Positions 1 through 13,162 are shown, counted from the first letter of the stretch. The stretch: DNA of 64,000 nucleotides from Paratinospora sagittata (GCA_035771175.1 CM069612.1:23914987-23978986), one strand, 5' to 3'. Notes: a model not told the origin generated them from the letters alone. Numbers and translations: made by a program.

Positions 1-16
1 GGTAGATGACATAAGC

Positions 17-110
17 AAATTGGATTATGGTGAATTATTGCTAGGTTTCTATTGGGAAATAATATATATAAAATTGGATTATGATGAATTATTGCTAGGT
101 TTCTATTGGC
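17..110. repeat. 54-bp tandem duplication
   Basis: About 40 bases beginning AAATTGGATTATGGTGAATT at 17 recur at 71 with one clear G/A change, giving a period of 54 bases. Only two units are visible; the left edge may extend outside the window. Confidence 0.8.
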
Positions 111-1139
111 ACAAGTATGATCTTCATCTTGTACTACCTAATTAATTAGAACTCTTTTTTAATTCCTTACTTCTGATTGGCCCATCAATCTATTTCCAAA
201 ACAAAAAATAAAAATTATGGCCATCATACATGTTTACAATAATTTGTTAAATTTTGAAAGTTAAATAATTTGATTAAGTAAATTTACGTCATAATTAATC
301 TGATAAAATTTTATGTTAATAGTCAGTTGTAAAATATAATGCAACAGAACCAAGTTTGTACGAGAGTATATGAAATATGTTCATCAAAGGTAAATTAAAA
401 CAATAAGATCCAAAGTTCTTCCAAAAAAAAAAAAAGTTTTTTCAAAATAAAAAATTATAAACTAATTTTAAGACACTAAAGAAAACATATTTCAATAATT
501 AAAAGGATGAGATAATATAGCACTAAATACATCATTTTTTTTTATCAAGCACTTATTTTCACAAGACATGGTGCTGACATTCATTCAAGAGAGATGATTT
601 TTAATTGGAACTCTATGGATTTGGAGGTTCCAGTACTTGTATATATATGTATGTATACCTAACTGAGAATGCATTTGCTTTAATTTTGCCCACTCTAGCT
701 AGCTTTTCCTTCAAATCCCAGTTCCCTAAATACCCTACCAATGAAGCTGATAAACACATGATTATTAATGTGTAATTAGGATTATTGGTTAGTTACCTCA
801 TCCCACTAGTTACTACACAAAACTCTCAATAAAGATTATGGATAATTACAAATGCATAAACACACACCATAAACAAATGGATTAAGGAGTCAATAAGCAC
901 TAAAGCTAGAGTGGTTACCAAAATTATATCCACAAGAAGCAATAATACAAACATTAGTATGCATCATCATATGGCCCATGATGAACAACAGAGAAAAGAA
1001 AAGAGCATCTTTTAACTCTTTAACACATATGGGAAGAACAAGCAAAACCATGTACTTTTAAAGCTAACATTTGAAAGTACAAGGAAAATATTAAAAACCA
1101 TGTAGCTTTAAAGCATTTAAAAATCCATGGCTCTTTTTG

Positions 1140-1140
1140 C

Positions 1141-1165
<25 letters not shown>
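1140..1165. repeat. CT microsatellite
   Basis: About 13 perfect CT units, continuing as an interrupted CTCT tract to about 1190. Confidence 0.9.
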
Positions 1166-1171
<6 letters not shown>

Positions 1172-1425
1172 TTCTCTCTATCTCTCTGTAAACACAACAT
1201 TCCTTGGACCAGGACAAGAAGTCACTCTCTCAAATGTACACATATGGGATCCACCATTGAAGAAGCTGCAAAGGAGAAATATATATCTGCCATCTACAGG
1301 GTTAAAAAAAAACTGAAAATCAAACCAAGCATGAAGTAAACCCTAGAGCAACATTTTTTTTTTTTTTTTTTACATGGGTTTGGTGGATTTTTTTGAACCA
1401 AGGATTAGTATTAAAGTAGTTTCAT

Positions 1426-4260
1426 TCAGCCATTTCTGATGATCCCTGTGAAGTAATTGAAATCATGATGCTGAACCCTTAGTTGCTTTAGCCACGAATC
1501 GGCTGCACTCAACAGTGACAAGAACCTTTCTTGGTCCCGACCATTTTGATCCGCAAACCACAAGCTTCCTTGCATCTTGTAAGTGGCTAGACCAAACGGG
1601 GGGAGAGCGATGCCACCCGCTTCCTTTCCCTTCTTTTCCACAATCACCATTTCCTCGTCGGGGCCCATTTCTGCATACCATTGATAATGTCACAAAGACC
1701 CGTAATTGGTGGGGACCATAACCTAAGTCAATATGTTTTAGTTCAAAAAAAGAGTGATAGAAATGTGGGATGAAAGAAATAATACCTTGGAAGGATGATG
1801 AAAGGGTGTGATATGTGAGGAAACATGCAGACAAGTCCTTTACTGTTCTGCCTGTAGGGATGTGATAAATTGGGTACCTGAAGAAACGCAACAAAAGAAA
1901 AAAAAATTACACACATACCAAATTAGTTTTAATCTCTTGCTTTCATTAGCTAGAACACATATATTCTCAAATTTACTGTTGAATTGCCGAGCTAACTTTG
2001 TGCGGGAGTGTGTTCCGGGTGTTATGTTTTTACGTATAGAGGAAGAGAGAGAGAGAGAGAGAGACCAGGCAACGGCCATCCAGCTTGCTGGTGAAAGATC
2101 GACGCTTTTCAAAGTCATTAATCTGGGAAATCTTTGAGCCAATCCATTGATCTGAATGAAGGTGAAAAATTGAACTTAATAAGTAATTGTGCAGCAGGGG
2201 AAGTACACATTTTCAGCTAAACAACCCTAAAATGGAATAAAGTCAACAGTCACTACACTAGCTTAATTTACAATCTGAAAACCCAAAATGCAAAGTTAGA
2301 TCACAAGCAACATCATACTTTACAATTAAAATTAATAAAGAATTACAGAAAACAGAAAAAGAAAAAAAAAAGGCAAAGAAGAAGAAGAAGAAAAGGAGAG
2401 AGCTAGAACTGGTCAAACAAAATTCTGTATGAGAGAAGCATAGAATAAAGTAACGTCAAAGAGAACAAAGACCAATAATTTCACAAAAGAAATGGTCATG
2501 AACAAATTGCTTTTCAAAAGTAGAAAAGTTACATTCTACCTCAAATTCCCATCACCAGGCATCTTTTAACAGAATAACAAGGGATTCCAACAAATCCATA
2601 ACCAGATTCATTATTTCCATAGTTCAAGTTTTTTTAAGGGTATATTAATAGAATTACTGAAATTTTAATTGCGCTTGTTTCACATTCATAAGAAAAGGCA
2701 CTTGTCAGAATAAGAAATACTTGATATGCGATCATAATTGAAGATTCACAATTACCAAAAGAACAAAACTCCACCAAAGAATTCAACATAATAAAAGAAC
2801 AAAATGATATTTAGTTTCTTCCCTATAACAAAATTGATTTTGAACAATCTGAATTATAATATAAATCGGGTCGAGAAATAAGTGGAATTTGTAGAATCTT
2901 TACTTTCGGTAACCAGCAAAAGAAGAAATGGTCAAGAAAGTAGTTACCTTATCCATGAGGGGAACTCTTCCATAAGGAGCCGATGTCTCAAAGTATTGAA
3001 AGTAAAGGCAACCCAATCTATCATTCAGATGCCAAAGTGTTTCTTGTTCAAATCCACATTCCTCAGATGAACCACCATCCGATCTTGACAATTTATCACT
3101 CTCACTTTCATCGCTGTAAGAATCACTAAAGGAATAATCTCTTGTCTCACAGTCACCCACCACTGTCTCATCCCTGAAATTGAACATTGCCTTACATTGA
3201 TAACTGATAACTACCAAGAATCCATGTTTTACTAAGTAAATCAAGAAGCACCATTTGATTTGAGCAAGTTTAATGGATATTTACAGTCACAGCATAAAAA
3301 ATTGCCACTGAAATGTTATTGGAAAAAAACAATGAAGAGAAATCCATAAAGCTAAAGATTACGAAACAGGCGGCGATTACAACCGCGAAAAAAAATATAC
3401 CACAGAGATATGCACCAAAAATTGATAATTTGATACCCACTGCCAAAAATGGATTGATGGAGGGAAAGATTCAAAGATCGAAGAGGCGTGAAGGAGACAC
3501 GAGATAGGTCCACAAGTGGAACACTTAAATGGATGAAGAACAGAAAAAACTAACATATCAAAACAAAAGCAAAATTGAACTATTCTATTTCAAAATTCAA
3601 TTCAAATCAAAGTATACAACTTTCTAATCAAATTAATCCAAGAAATCACACAATCCAATTTCATGAACCAAAATCGAAGAACACAGCAATCTCATAAACC
3701 CTTTTCTTGTGTGCATTGATATATATATATATATATATATATAATTCATACAATGAAAACATAGCAATCCAATCTCATAACATAACAAATTACCTGAAGC
3801 TACTAATGGATGTATTGCTGGTGAAGATCTGAATAGCAGAAAGATAAGGAACATAGTACTGAACAACAGTTTCTCTCCGGTTCAATGCGACAGGCACTCC
3901 GGCCCCATAAGCGCTCCATTCGTCGTAACAACTCCAAAGGTCCCCTAGTGTGAAATAATCAATGGTGTCTCTATCCACAGGACGCCATAGCTGATTAAGG
4001 TTCCTAATTGCAGTCTACAAACACATACGCCCACACACACACACACATATATATATATATAATCAAAACATCAACAAAAAGAAAGAAAGAAAGAAAAATC
4101 TAACAATTATACAAAACAAAACAAGAAAAGAAGATTAAGAAGAAAGAAAGACATTGCAGACCTTGGGCAAGAACTGTGAAGGGACGACCGGCGTGATACA
4201 ATTGAGAAAGCTGATGAGGTTGGATTGGTGATGATGGGTCGACCCTCTCTCTAAAACCAT
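1426..4260 (-). CDS. DUF789 family protein, six exons
   Basis: The spliced model uses minus-strand exons 4260-4162, 4014-3794, 3173-2948, 2151-2066, 1877-1786 and 1670-1426. All introns are GT-AG. The sum is 969 nt, 322 residues plus stop, with every junction in frame. The protein opens with a short variable N-terminus, then a conserved block around residues 20-100 with the motifs LWRPVDRDTIDYFTLGDLW and ETVVQYYVPYLSAIQIF. An acidic, serine-rich segment follows (DSYSDESESD), then ASWMAVAWYPIYHIPTGR and a C-terminal block with LPPFGLATYKMQGSLW and a tryptophan-rich tail. This order is characteristic of the plant DUF789 family (usually about 300-400 residues), whose biochemical function is unknown. 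The ATG is the only one ahead of the conserved block. No truncation or frameshift is seen. Intron 3 (2152-2947) is the longest and has nothing notable in it. Confidence 0.93.
2041..2065. repeat. GA microsatellite at an intron donor
   Basis: A run of about ten GA units lies immediately inside intron 4 of the DUF789 gene, so on the coding strand the donor reads GTCTCTCTCT. Length variation here would sit next to the splice site. Confidence 0.8.
3719..3742. repeat. AT microsatellite in DUF789 intron 2
   Basis: Twelve AT units inside the intron between exons 2 and 3. A further CA plus AT compound tract lies in intron 1 at about 4030-4062. Confidence 0.9.
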
Positions 4261-5860
4261 GGTTTCAGAGAGACAGAGAAGAGAGAAGAACCCTATTCTC
4301 TCTTTGCCCTCAAAAACAGAGAGGGAAAGAGAGATTGGTGGTGGGTTTTGCTGTCTTTTGCTTTTAAAAGGTGAGGGAGAAGAGCAACAATCGGGCCGAC
4401 TACAATTCTAATTTTTGACGTTCTGGGTATTTCATATATATAAGCTAATTTTCCGGAATAATCAACGATGTAATCAATTTGGAAACAGGAAAATCTCCTT
4501 GTACTAATAAAAACTTTATAAAAAATAAAATAAAATAAAATAAAATAAACTTGATTTCTTCCTGAAACTGAAGCCTGTGAACCTGTTCTTTCCTTTTTCG
4601 TTTTTTTTTTTTTTCTTTGCTGCCTTTTGCTTTACTTTAATTCTGAAGAATACCCACTAAGCAAAAAACAGTAAAGATCGGAACTTTACCCCCAAAAAAC
4701 CAAGTTCAACAACACCCAAACCGATCTAGATGATTATATCACCGAAAAAAAGAAAAGAAAAATTGATCATAAATTTCAAAAGAAACCCAGGAATTCCGTC
4801 CTAAATAACGCCAATTTGTAACAGAAAAAACCAAACTTTCTCCACAAGAAAAAGAGAAGAAGAAGAAACAAGACAATGTAAGAGTCACCGAATTCTCGTT
4901 TTCGGAAATCGTTTTCTCAGCAAAAGCGTAATCTTTCAACCAAAACAACAACGAAGATCAGTATTGTGTCATCTTCTTCTTCTTAAAAAAATCTTTCAAT
5001 TTCAAAACGCTTGAAACGCCGGATTTCTCAGACTAGTAACAAGAACAAGAGCAAATGTGAAGCGGGTTGCCGCGTTTTCTCTCTGAAACATGACAAAATT
5101 ATTATCTCAATCTCTAAATATTAGAGTTGAAAACCAGAGCAAGAGCTTCTGGAGCAAGCAATTACCAATTATATAAATAAATGTAAATGAATAAATAAGT
5201 AAATATTATTAATTATTATTTAACGTCACTTTTATTTACCTCAGCTTCATGTTTTAGAGTTGTGACACGTGTGTACTCATTTAGGCCAACTTTTTTCAAC
5301 CATAGGATCTTACATCTTTGATGGGTTCTTATTGTGAATCTTGGAGCACCAGATCAAAGCCTTTACTGTGTAAATGCTCAAATCCAAGGGCATCCATAAA
5401 GTAGATAGAGTATTGAAGGTGATGGACAGGTTTCGAGTTGGGAGAATGGTTCTTTGTTTTGCACTTTACACGAAGCTTTGTGTTTGAGAGGTGGGCTGTC
5501 GACACGTAAGTAGTAATCCAAGGGGAAGTTTTAGATAAGTTTATGGGATTAAATTAAAGAGCATTAAAATGGAAATATTCCTAATATGCACAATTAAGCA
5601 AGCAAGGCGTTTTGGGAAATTAAATGCAATTATTGTGGGAGACGAAAATAGTAGAGTATAAAATTATTCTATTAATTAGCTAATAAGCCATTTTAGACTA
5701 GTTTCTAAACAAGAGAATTAGGATTAAAATATATTAATTGGAGCTAATTAAAGTGATTTAGTTTTCATTTGTATTTATTAAATATAGATATATGAAATAA
5801 ATAAAAATTTCTTTTATTTTCTTATTTTTATTTTTTTGGTAATAGATTTATTGTAGTCCG
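4261..5860. promoter_or_regulatory. Upstream region of the DUF789 gene
   Basis: This stretch is the 5' flank of the minus-strand DUF789 gene. The first 120 bases are GA-rich on the plus strand (a CT-rich leader on the gene strand). A CACGTG core lies at about 5266-5271, roughly 1 kb upstream of the ATG. There is also an AAAAT pentamer run near 4530-4550. No coding region is supported. The transcription start is not identifiable by eye. Confidence 0.45.
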
Positions 5861-6658
5861 TAAGTGTCAAAAATTTATAAAGACAAAGGCACTTCTTTCA
5901 CTATATATGAACGAAGACGGACTCGAACTCGTGATAAATTTCTTAATCGTCAACTTATAATTTACTCTTCCAACCACCAATTGTTTTTACTTTCAAATGA
6001 CCTTAGCTATATTGATCAACCTTGGACTATTGACCGTTGTAAAGCTGATGCAATTTTCATTTACGGCGCTTGTAAGTTAGAAAAAAGGTTCAAAAGTTGT
6101 AGAAAGTCAAAGTTGAGAGTCTCAATGACCACTTCTAAGTTTTGGTATTTAAATCATCTATATCCTAGTATTATCTAAACCCCCTATTCTATATGAAGCT
6201 GAATTTAGAAAGTTGAATAAAGAAATGAGAAGTTATTTTTTTTATTTACTTGTAATTTGCTAAACATTAATCTAGCTGGTAGCTTTTCTATTATTCCTAT
6301 TTATAAACATTTAATGTAAATCTTTTTTTTTTACTTCATATTTTTATTTTGTCATTTTAATTAATAGTGAATAATTTAATTTTATCATTATACCAAGAAA
6401 AACTATTTCATTTTATATAATGATAGGAAAATTAGAGTGAGATTTATATTATTAATAATAAGCAAAAAAATCATGAATACATTTGCAAGTTAAAGATAAA
6501 TTAAATTTCGTGCATGCACCCTAATTAATGATTAATAATAACTAATGAATTCCACTTATCTCTAGCAATCTTACGCTAGTTTAATTTATGATTCAAAAAT
6601 TATATAAATTTTGTATCCTAAAATTCAAAAATACGAAAAACTTGTTTTGTTGGTTAAA

Positions 6659-6661
<3 letters not shown>

Positions 6662-6709
<48 letters not shown>
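6662..6709. repeat. AT microsatellite, about 24 units
   Basis: An uninterrupted alternating AT run of about 48 bases. It is the longest dinucleotide run in the window. Confidence 0.95.
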
Positions 6710-6712
<3 letters not shown>

Positions 6713-7649
6713 GGTTCTATTTGAATAAAAAAAAATACTTTCTAAATTTTTACCTTTTGAATTATATTTTAGTTTTCAAATTTAAAGCATAGAGTTATTA
6801 CATGATCTCTGAGCATTAATGCTTATATGACCATAATCAAAATGAGACATATATATATTTAAATTACATATGCATTAAGTAGATTTTATGTGCATGTCAG
6901 AGAAAATATAAAATACATTCATTATATTATATAAAAATTAGGTTTTTTTTTAGTAAATTATGATTATTAGTAAATTTTGACCATTAGTAAATTTTGAAGA
7001 CAATAAAAACCAGAGAAAAATTTCCTAAAAATAGTGAAAAAAAATCTTTAAACATATTAATTAAAGGTTAATTCCATCAGGAGAATGGTCGGTCACGAGA
7101 TATGATACAACCGCTTAACAGAGAACTAAGCCTGGGAAGATGAAGAGCTCAAAGTTCTGTCCGAGTTCTAGGTACGTGGCCCGCTAGCAGGAAGTGAGTC
7201 ACGTGGCGGAATTTGACGATACAACTAAACCGATCTGCTACTCCATATGTTTGCACTTGTCTGTTTGCTCTTTCTGTTTCAACTTTTTCACGGCGTCCTA
7301 ACTACCAACATTTGTCGTATTTGGATGAATGTAATATATATATAATATTTTTTAGGTTTATAATTTAATAATTATTTATATATAATATTACCTTTGAATA
7401 GTTTACGCTGAAACTTTCTTTTTTTAAATATCTTTAAAAAGTTTTTTTTTTAATTTTATTTAAAAAAAATTAATTTTATAGTCAATCGGGTTAAAATAAT
7501 AATTTTATAATTAATTATTTTTTAGTTTTTTTATTTATTTTGATTACGGAAATTTTGATATTCGGTGGTACGCTCATTCTGCTTCGATGTGAAACTATTT
7601 TATCGAATTTTAAAATTTCACAAAGTTTTTTCCTCCCAATTATAATTTT

Positions 7650-7725
7650 GTCAAAAGTGTCTCGAACTCTAAACTAAGTCTTTCAACTCCTCTTAGGTTC
7701 GACTCTCGAACCACTGAACCAACCG
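7650..7725 (-). mobile_element. Possible SINE head fragment
   Basis: Read on the minus strand, a tRNA-like box A (TTGGTTCAGTGGTTCGAG) is followed after about 45 bases by a box-B-like GAGTTCGAGACA. This resembles the RNA polymerase III head of the SINEs elsewhere in the window. No poly(A) tail or target-site duplication was found, so it may be a decayed fragment. Confidence 0.35.
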
Positions 7726-8568
7726 GTTGGTTTCAATTTTTTTTAACACCTTGTTTTTTAAAATTTTAAGTTTTACTCCTAATTGTTCTTAATCATATTT
7801 TTTCTTGAGTGATTTTATTTAATTTTTTAATAAATAAAATTATATATATATATTTTTATATATTAAAAAGACAAAACAAAAAATTATTTTATTTTAATTA
7901 TTTTATTAATAAAAATTACTTAACAAACACTAACATTAATAAAAAAGATTTAAAGTAAAATTTCATGAAAAGAATTATTATATATACTATATATATGAAA
8001 CTTCTACTTCATCAGACTTGAAATGTTTGAAAAATGATGAATACCACGTGGAGTTGATTAAATAATTTGTCCTTAGTATATATATATATGTCCTTGTCAA
8101 AAATTAATGTATGTGGCTACTGGTTAGCTAGCTGTCTTTTTTCTTAATATTTTGTTGACTACTATTTTAAAAGACGGTCATCTGTCTCGTACATTTATAA
8201 AAACACGCACCGCAGACCGCTTATCCAGAAGAAAAATAAAAAGATAAAAATATGCACGTGTCAAAGAAATTTATAGAAAATGGACATCAGAGTAAACATA
8301 TATTCCAAAGGATATTCCATTGGACACCTTGGCCTTTTGAAGTAGATTGAGACCCTTCTCTTGAAATAGATCTTTGGAGTCAATACCCCCTCTTCACTGA
8401 ATAATAAGAATACTTGGGGGTGCCTTTTATCTTGTGACCATATATTTTTGTTATTTTTTTAGATTTACCTTCTTATTTAATTAATAAGGGTATTCTAAAC
8501 ATTTTGTTCAATTATCTCTGGTTTAATGAATATCGTGTTTTGTAATTTCCCAACTCATCTACGACTAC

Positions 8569-8682
8569 GGCCACGTTTGTGAGAATTTTTTTAAAAGTAT
8601 TTTTTTACTGTAATTTTGTTAAAAACAGACATTGTTAAATACCTTCAAAAACACTTTAAAAAAATTATCTCAAACATGACTT
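8569..8682. mobile_element. Short hAT-like MITE
   Basis: The left end (GGCCACGTTTGTGAGAATTT) and the reverse complement of the right end (AAGTCATGTTTGAGATAATT) match over about 40 bases. This gives a 114-bp palindromic non-coding element. It has the same ends and AAAGTATTTTT-like interior as the MITE at 45516-45714. A clean 8-bp target duplication is not visible. Confidence 0.6.
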
Positions 8683-10009
8683 AACGACGTCTCTCCGAGT
8701 TTTGGATCCCCTCGTCTCCGGCCCAATTATCTTCTCTGTGCACCTTTCTTTGCTTTTACAGCGAATCAAACCATCAAGATAGATTCTTTTTCAGTATGGC
8801 CATTCTTCCATATGCTTATTCTCCTATCTCCAAGTTTATTCATATGCAATATGGCAAATGGGTTAAAATGTAAAGAGGAGAAAATGCAGGAGTAAAAGCT
8901 TGGGGAGATAATATTTGAGTTGCATCTTTAGGTTTTCCAATGACCAGGTTGTTCAAACCTTTTTGACTCTCCTATTATTTAGACTTTTATTTTAATTAAA
9001 AACTAAATTTAATTGATAAATTTAAAAACCCAGTGTATACTAGTATTGTTATAAATGAAATATTTTCATTTAATTTTATTGTTATTTTAATCTACAAAAT
9101 AATAAAGGTAGAGCAGGTAAGTCAGCAAATTTAATCAAAAATTATTTTTCTCATTTATGGGCAATCCCACCACCAATTCCTGGTTAATTACTTCCATTTC
9201 TTAGACAGTTTAATTATATTTTTATTCAATTCTAACTGACAAAAAGTTAATCTTCTTAAATTATTCAATTAATTCTTTCTTTTTAATTCAAAATTAAATG
9301 AAATATTTTTATTTAAACATTACGAACATTACTTAAACTACACTTTAATTGTACCTTTGGGAGATTAAAAAAATAAACACATGTTTTGAAACTAACAAAG
9401 TCAAATGCTTGAAAAGCTGCATACGCACACATATTTTTCAGTAAAAATAACTAGGGACTTGTTTATGAAAGTTTAATTACATCAATTTTTTTAATTTTTT
9501 TTTCTGACTGCAACAAATTCATTCGAAAACTTTTTCAAAAATTACATATAATAACCAACACATTTCTATATATATATATATATATATATTAAGCAAATAT
9601 AGCTAGAGACTTGTTTATGAAATTCCAATTGCATGGAATTTCTATCTAATTGTTTGAATATTTTTTTTAAAGTTATGTTTTTATTTATCTATTGTTGTAT
9701 CAGTCAATTATACATGTACTTGATTTATTATGGATGTAAAATCAACAACATGGGCCTCTTTGGGAGCAAGAGAAAGCCATGTTAGGGCAAAAAGTTTCGG
9801 TAAACATGGTTTGGGTGTTGTTTGACATGTACGCATTTGTGATTCAAACGCAATTTTTAAGTATTTTTGTGAAGTTCTCTCTCCCTCCCGTCACTGCTCT
9901 TGATCCTTAGTTTTTTTAATCTCTAGATGAATTTTTATCTTGTAGCAGTGTTTTTCGAGGACCACAAAAGGAGTCATTCTTTTGATTTATTCCAAAGCAA
10001 TACGTAGCC
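8683..10009. other. Gene-free AT-rich stretch
   Basis: I see homopolymer-rich sequence and an AT microsatellite near 9569-9589, with no supported coding region. Confidence 0.55.
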
Positions 10010-10017
10010 AGAGTACT

Positions 10018-10241
10018 TTTTTTTTAAGTGCCTAGGAGGTGTCCTCTTCCTTGAATGAGAAAACTAATCCTTTTAAACTTCAGGGTACCGTAGAGACTAG
10101 GGCGACCTTCCCTAACTTGGGCGGGGCACATGAGGCATGAACTCCGGCCGCAAGTCGCGTTTTGAACTCGCAACCTAACTGGCCCCTCAACTCTTACTGT
10201 TTAATCCCTCGAACCAACTGCGCTACCGATCCTTGGGTGTT
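10018..10241 (-). mobile_element. tRNA-derived SINE with target-site duplication
   Basis: On the minus strand the element starts with a tRNA-like head containing TAGCGCAGTTGGTT (box A) and GGTTGCGAGTTCAAAAC (box B). It ends in a 3' domain, GGATTAGT followed by GAGGACACCTCC, and a short A tail (poly-T at 10017-10024 on the plus strand). AGAGTACT flanks both ends (10010-10017 and 10242-10249). The 3' domain is shared with the SINEs near 27 kb, 43.6 kb and 63.6 kb. Such elements are non-coding RNA polymerase III transcripts mobilised by LINE machinery. Confidence 0.85.
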
Positions 10242-10249
10242 AGAGTACT

Positions 10250-12035
10250 CTTCTATGTATTAATTGTTGAGATAAGAGGTATCTACTCTTGTGATGGGTG
10301 TAATTTTATCTATCAAAAAGAATAAAGAGGTTTCAGCGAGATATATTTCTGCATGTTCAAACTGAAGCTTAATGTTTTCAATGTCTCCAAATCTATATAT
10401 ATAGTGTGTCCTTATGCTATACATTACACATATCTTAAATGACATGTAGAAGTAATTAATTAGTTGATGGGCTAGGTAGCTAGATGTCATTTCGTCATGG
10501 CATCGTTGGCGAGAACTGAATGGAGTAGTAGACTATGAGAACTGAACTCAATTTTCGTATTTAGGTTAGCTAGGGATTCTAATTAATCTCCTTATTAAGA
10601 GTTGTAGAGCTTACCTCTTGATATGAGCTTAAAAATGTGAATCCCATTAAAAGTGCTTTGTATGAAAAGTACTTTTATAAAAGTAATTTATTAGAAGATG
10701 ACAGTTTTACCCTTTGACAATTAAGAACATATATACTTTCATATGATTTATATAGATTATCGTTCAATTATAATATCAATAAGGATATAAATAAATATAA
10801 CCTTACTAGTAAGTTTAACTAAAGAAATGTACTTGATAAGTACAAAAATACTTATCAAGAAATTGTACCTTGCAAAAGAGAACCATAGGTTAATTAGAAA
10901 ATTTTGGAATAAAATAATAAGGTTAAAGTAGTAAGTTTAGATTTGGTATTTTAAAGAATTAATAAGGGTATAATGGGATATCATTGTTTAAACGCACAAA
11001 GTTATCGGGAAATCAGTTTTTCAAGTTTGCCCATCATTTAACATCACTGTCAATGCAATCTTTACTGGTTTAATTTATTTATATAATTTTAACCTAATAA
11101 AATAAAATAAAAAGGTAAACATATTAAAATAAAGATACCATGTTATTAGTCAATCTCAAATTAAACTTATAGTTTTATTTTAATGTTGATTAATTTGATC
11201 GTTTTATTTTCTTTTAGTTTTAATTCATTTTTTAAATAATTGTTTTAGAAATACCATTAGATAATTTTGAAGTTTTTGATAATTTATTATATTTATTTAC
11301 AATAATATATTAATTAATTTATAAATATTTTTATTTATTAGTTGAACTCACTTTAAAAAATAAATTATTTTATATGCAACGTACGTATAAGTCCACAAAT
11401 TCTACCTTAATAAAACTAAAATAAAATAAAAATATAAACATGTTAACATAAAGAATAAAAACAACTAATTTAGAAGTTGGTTATTTTTTTCACTTTAAAA
11501 ATATTTAAATAATTTAATTTTTTAAATAAAAAAATTCGAAATTTTTATTCTTTTATTTTTTTAAATTTTAACTATTAGTTTAATTATTTAGAATTTTATT
11601 CTTTTAATATGATAGTAAGGTAAAAAAGGAAAGGACCGAGGTTGGTTAAAAAAAAAGAAAAGGAAAGGATTGAAATAGGTGTGGAGAGAAACTTTTGGAT
11701 ATAAATGTCATTTAAAAAAAATAATATCCAAAGAAGTAATAATATAGCAGGCTATTTTAATAATAAAAAAAAAATATATTTTAATTGGTGTGAAGAGGAA
11801 AAGTGGGTGGTGAATCCAGTCGCTCCCGAAAGCACCCTCAAAGTCGCTTTTTTAAAACACAGATATTTGCTTTTGAAAACGCAATCGCAGGATACCTAAA
11901 CAGCTTTTTTTCTATGATTCGCCGAATTTTCATGGCAAACGCAATTTGTACCGCACGGCCAATCAGGGCCTATGTCACCCTGTTGGCAATTTACGTGTTA
12001 CTACTTGTATTAAGAAAGAATAATGCTTAATACAC
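10250..12035. other. Gene-free AT-rich stretch
   Basis: No gene is recognised. The frames at 11705-12030 lie over a patch with hAT-like short repeats but have no family signature. Confidence 0.5.
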
Positions 12036-12191
12036 ACTTTTTTAACATATTTTTTTTAATATTGTATTAAAAAATTATTAAATTATTTTGAATTACGAGT
12101 TGACTGTCTCGAATTATACAATTAATGCATATTTTAAGGTAATTCAACAATTTTTGGGTATAATGTCAAAAAATAGTGTGTTAAAAAAGTA
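12036..12191. mobile_element. Candidate MITE with ~50-bp inverted ends
   Basis: The left end begins ACTTTTTTAACATA, and the reverse complement of the right end begins ACTTTTTTAACACA. The two arms stay similar for about 50 bases down to a shared GAATTAC. The element is non-coding and about 156 bp long. The target duplication is ambiguous in this AT-rich context. Confidence 0.5.
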
Positions 12192-12399
12192 TATTTTTTA
12201 AATATTTGTAGTTAAGAAATGATTTTTATCTAATTCCTACCGGATACCGACCAAGGATCTATGTCGGAGTAAAAAAGTTGACAATAATTTAATGAATTTT
12301 GTTTTGTTAGCATATTGATTTTAATCAATGTGAAATAGTCTAATAGATATAATTTGTCAAATCTTTTAACTGCTCATTGAAAATATCTAAACTTTCAAC

Positions 12400-12548
12400 A
12401 TTTAGTAGCTCAGGTGATTGATGAACTGAGTATAAGTGAGATTAAGGTTCAGGTCTTGAATTAAAGCTTTGATGTTCCCCCATTTATTCGTTTTTGTTGA
12501 AAGGGTCAACCTAAACGCAAAAAAAATTAGTCTCGCTTAAAAAAAAGA
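12400..12548 (+). mobile_element. SINE, relative of the copy at 31.57 kb
   Basis: The head contains GTAGCTCAGGTGATTGATGA (box A), then GAACTGAGTATAAGT, then GGTTCAGGTCTTGAATT (box B). This matches the head of the SINE at 31569 base for base over much of its length. It ends in A-rich sequence near 12540. I could not find a convincing target duplication. Confidence 0.65.
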
Positions 12549-13160
12549 AAGACACCTCTAAAATATTGAAAAACCAATAATTAAAAAAATAAAAAAATAA
12601 GAAAAATAAGAAAAGAACTAAACTAGCCAAAATTTTACTAATCCCTTTCAACAACGATTTTGGATGTTGAGAAGTGGATCCTACAAATCTATTTTCCTTC
12701 TCACATATTTATTGTTCTTAATACTGTTTTTGCTATAATTCAATTTTGAACTATTCTAGAAATTATTTTATAAAATAAATATCTAAATATTTCAGCATCT
12801 TGGGGAGCAAGCTACATGTGAATATTAGTTCAAGTCAAGGGAGAATGTACAAGATGATCATTTCATTGACTTTCACTGTGTAGTGAACTATTATTGATTT
12901 TGACTTTATGGCCCAAAAAATATGACATAAACATGGCATTTAAAAACTTGAGCCCATTTAAAATAAATATCTTTGTCAGCAATAATTAAATAATTAATTA
13001 GGATACTGTGGAAAATATCAAGTGAAAATATCTTTGTCAACATTATTATTATAGCATAGCATTGAAGAAATTATGTTTAAAAAGGCTTAAAAGTAAAAAA
13101 AAAAAAAAAATTTAACTGAATAATGTGTAACTGTAGCATTAATTGAGTTTTTCTTTTTCC
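12549..13160. other. Gene-free AT-rich stretch
   Basis: I see nothing identifiable apart from a poly-A run near 13100. Confidence 0.5.
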
Positions 13161-13162
13161 AA

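Larger units (their letters stand above)
1..1425. other. AT-rich intergenic DNA
   Basis: I see no coding region with recognisable homology in this stretch. It holds a 54-bp tandem duplication near the start, a CT microsatellite around 1140-1165 and a poly-T tract around 1353-1371. The short open frames over the CT tract are low-complexity artefacts. The right edge abuts the stop codon of the DUF789 gene, so the last few hundred bases probably include its 3' untranslated region. Confidence 0.6.
5861..8568. other. Gene-free AT-rich stretch
   Basis: No gene is recognised. A 104-codon plus-strand frame at 5864-6178 has no family resemblance. A long AT microsatellite lies at 6662-6709. A less AT-rich patch at about 7075-7320 contains a GTCACGTGGC G-box-like core near 7198, but no coding signal. 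Confidence 0.5.

Noticed and set aside
1020..1339. Open frames rich in Ser-Leu or Arg-Glu
   Set aside because: They are translations of the CT microsatellite and adjoining low-complexity sequence.
5864..6178. 104-codon frame and a box-B-like GAGTTCGAGTCCGTC on the minus strand near 5920
   Set aside because: No family resemblance, box A, tail or target duplication could be made out. It is perhaps a SINE relic, too weak to call.
7075..7320. Less AT-rich patch with a CACGTGGC core as the promoter or 5' exon of a lost gene
   Set aside because: No reading frame or family motif is visible on either strand; composition alone is not evidence.
10200..10235. tRNA-like sequence GGATCGGTAGCGCAGTTGG on the minus strand
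   Set aside because: It is the head of a SINE with target duplication and A tail. The acceptor stem and anticodon arm of a functional tRNA are missing.
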